DNA from: Candidatus Binatia bacterium | Lineage (GTDB): Bacteria > Desulfobacterota > Binatia > Bin18 | Assembly: GCA_022820725.1 (NCBI GenBank) | Contig: JAJEFA010000007.1 | Span: 285,215 to 349,214, forward strand | DNA length: 64,000 nucleotides | Reading direction: 5' to 3' | The notes under the pieces: generated by a model | What the model was told of the DNA's origin: nothing | Databases searched by the model: none | Seen by the model: only the letters and a program-made list of their open reading frames with translations | Program-made: the position numbers and the translations under genes | Shown: positions 62,374 to 64,000 of the stretch, piece after piece | Layout: each line of letters starts with the position of its first letter | Numbering within the stretch: position 1 is the stretch's first letter

Positions 62374-64000
62374 ATGCTGCGTCATCTGCACGTGAGAAAT
62401 CTCGCCCTGATCGACGATCTCGAACTGTCGTTCGAGTCCGGTCTGAATGTGCTCACCGGAGAGACGGGCGCGGGCAAAAGCCTGCTCATGCAGGCCATCG
62501 GCCTGGCCTTGGGCAGTCGAGCAACCGCCGGCCTGATTCGCCGCGATACCACAGAAGCCGTTGTCGAGGCGATCTTCGGCCTCGACCAGGCGCGCCTCGT
62601 CCCTCTCTTTGCGGAACATGATCTGCTTGAAGCTGAAGAACTCCTCGTCCGCCGCGTGATTACGGCGAGCGGGCGGAGCCGGGTGTATCTGAACGGTACG
62701 CTGACCACAGCCGCGCTGCTGCGTCAGCTCAGCGCCGGGCTGCTGCACGTCTACGGACAGCATGAGCAGCAGGTCTTACGCGAGGCTGATTCGGCCCTCT
62801 CCCTGCTCGATGATTTCGCGGATACGACGCCACGCGTCCAGGAAATGGCAACGCGCTACCAGACCCTGCGACGGGCCTGGGAGCGCTTGCGCACGCTGAC
62901 CGAGGACAAGGAGGCAGCTGAGGCCCGCCAGGACTTCGTCCGTTTTCAGGTCGATGAAATTCACCGTGCCGCCCTCCGGCCCGGAGAAGAAGAAGAATTG
63001 CGGCAAGAACGGACCATTCTCGTTCACGCCGAAAGGCTCTACCAGACAACGTCCAACGGCGAAGCGGTGCTCACTACGAATGATGGTGCAGTTACGGATC
63101 AGCTCGGGCGACTACTGGCGCAGTTACGTGACCTGGTCCGGGTGGATGCCAGTCTGAACGAGGCAGTCTCACTCCTGAGTGACGGGCTGACCCAGATCGA
63201 AGAGGCGGCGCTCTTTCTGCGCAAATATGGCGAGCGCCTCAGCCCGAATCCCGAGCGCCTAGAGGAGATTGACGTGCGTCTCGCGTTGCTCTCGCGTCTC
63301 AAGAAAAAATACGGCGGAAGTATTGAGGCGATTCTGGCCCGGCAGTCTGCGCTGGAACAAGAGTTGGAACACCTCGAAAGTGGGGAAGAGACGATTGCCG
63401 CATTGCAACAGGAAGTTGCCCAAGCCGCTCACACGGCCTGGGCTTGGGCTGACGACCTGTCAAAGGAGCGTCGTGGAGCCGTCCGGAGTCTTGAGCAAAG
63501 CATCCAGACCGAGTTAGGCCAGCTCGGCATGCAGGGCGCGCACTTTGGCGTCCAATTCCCGCAGCAGCCTGAAGAGGGTGGCACGAGCACGTCGGATTCG
63601 CCGTTTACGCAAAATGGCCGACGTCTCGGAGAGCGTGGCTATGATCAGGTCGAATTTTATCTGTCCGCCAATCCTGGGGAGCCGCTCTTACCACTCGTCC
63701 AGGTTGCCTCCGGCGGAGAACTCTCCCGGCTCATGCTCGCCCTCAAGGCCCTCAGTGCGGCCGCGGAAGCCACGCCGACCCTGATTTTCGATGAAGTGGA
63801 CGCCGGAATCGGCGGTGGGGTGGCCGAGGTCATCGGGCGACGGCTCAAAGCTCTGGCCGACCAGCATCAGGTGCTGTGTATTACGCATTTGCCGCAGATC
63901 GCGGCCTTTGCCGACCACGCCTACACCGTGACCAAAACAGTCACACAAGGCCGCACCATTTCTTCAGCCAAACGTCTGACCCAGCGTGAACGTCTTCAGG
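62374..64000 (+). CDS. recN: DNA repair protein RecN, 3' end off window
   Basis: 542 codons are visible and the frame runs off the right edge. Walker A GETGAGKSLLMQAIGLALGS is near residue 29. LLHVYGQHEQQVLREA is the RecN block. A long helical coiled coil (about 160-370) follows, then signature SGGELSRLMLALKAL and Walker B LIFDEVDAGIGGGVAEVIG. It is an SMC-like ATPase for double-strand-break repair. It lies 27 bases after the RND gene, perhaps in the same transcript. Confidence 0.96.
   Translation, partial: MLRHLHVRNLALIDDLELSFESGLNVLTGETGAGKSLLMQAIGLALGSRATAGLIRRDTTEAVVEAIFGLDQARLVPLFAEHDLLEAEELLVRRVITASGRSRVYLNGTLTTAALLRQLSAGLLHVYGQHEQQVLREADSALSLLDDFADTTPRVQEMATRYQTLRRAWERLRTLTEDKEAAEARQDFVRFQVDEIHRAALRPGEEEELRQERTILVHAERLYQTTSNGEAVLTTNDGAVTDQLGRLLAQLRDLVRVDASLNEAVSLLSDGLTQIEEAALFLRKYGERLSPNPERLEEIDVRLALLSRLKKKYGGSIEAILARQSALEQELEHLESGEETIAALQQEVAQAAHTAWAWADDLSKERRGAVRSLEQSIQTELGQLGMQGAHFGVQFPQQPEEGGTSTSDSPFTQNGRRLGERGYDQVEFYLSANPGEPLLPLVQVASGGELSRLMLALKALSAAAEATPTLIFDEVDAGIGGGVAEVIGRRLKALADQHQVLCITHLPQIAAFADHAYTVTKTVTQGRTISSAKRLTQRERLQ

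Overview
The window looks like a chromosomal segment of a Gram-negative, non-photosynthetic bacterium with a moderately high GC content. A late acyltransferase of the lipid A type, a meso-DAP type MurE and a complete Gram-negative style division cluster point to a two-membrane cell. The mix of an F420-type luciferase-like oxidoreductase, a class III CoA transferase, D-aminoacylase-type and amidohydrolase-2 enzymes, an EthD protein, a TENA/PqqC-like protein and an FtsI with a PASTA tail resembles deep-branching Proteobacteria-like lineages (Desulfobacterota, Binatota or Tectomicrobia). This placement is inference; no rRNA is present to test it.

Layout. 1-4 kb: a leftward group of an amidohydrolase (cut by the window edge), a lipoprotein, a small secreted protein on an AT-rich patch, a methyltransferase and an LLM oxidoreductase. 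4-10 kb: a phosphoglycerate-mutase-family protein and a flippase-like membrane protein (rightward), meeting a leftward serine/purine group (class V aminotransferase, serA, purA) whose leader carries an attenuator-like terminator. 10-27 kb: an unbroken dcw cluster (mraZ, rsmH, ftsL, ftsI, murE, mraY, murD, ftsW, murG, murC, murB, ddl, ftsQ, ftsA, ftsZ) behind a strong sigma70-type promoter and three MraZ boxes; murF is missing from its usual place between murE and mraY. 27-33 kb: a B12-type radical SAM protein and acpS, then a leftward 2-oxo acid dehydrogenase operon (E1 alpha, E1 beta, E2). 33-41 kb: Uma2 and DUF4139 proteins, an ABC-2 exporter, a CoA transferase, EthD, a D-aminoacylase-type hydrolase and a TENA-like protein. 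41-52 kb: Smr, DUF5667-like and lipoprotein genes; ferritin-like and LpxL-like genes; a prepilin-like micro-ORF; dCMP deaminase, site-2 protease and thioesterase; engB, a glycosyltransferase and a spore-photoproduct-lyase-family protein; a flavin reductase; gpmA. 52-64 kb: a leftward DUF58/BatA-like/double-VWA operon, an RND exporter fused to a cyclic-nucleotide-binding domain, and recN (cut by the right edge).

The most unusual signal is a dispersed family of six palindromic elements of 53-55 bp, with arms close to AAAGAGTAAACGTGTCC and GGACACGTTTACTCTTT. Three copies lie in frame inside protein genes (a phosphoglycerate-mutase-family gene, ftsQ and ftsA). All three use the same reading frame, so they add related peptides of the form K-S/R-K/Q-R-V ... 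H-V-x-S-L/S even when the element is inverted. A fourth copy supplies the stop codon of E1 alpha. Arm substitutions are largely compensatory. This behaves like the Rickettsia palindromic elements, but the sequence is unlike any I can name and it sits in essential division genes.
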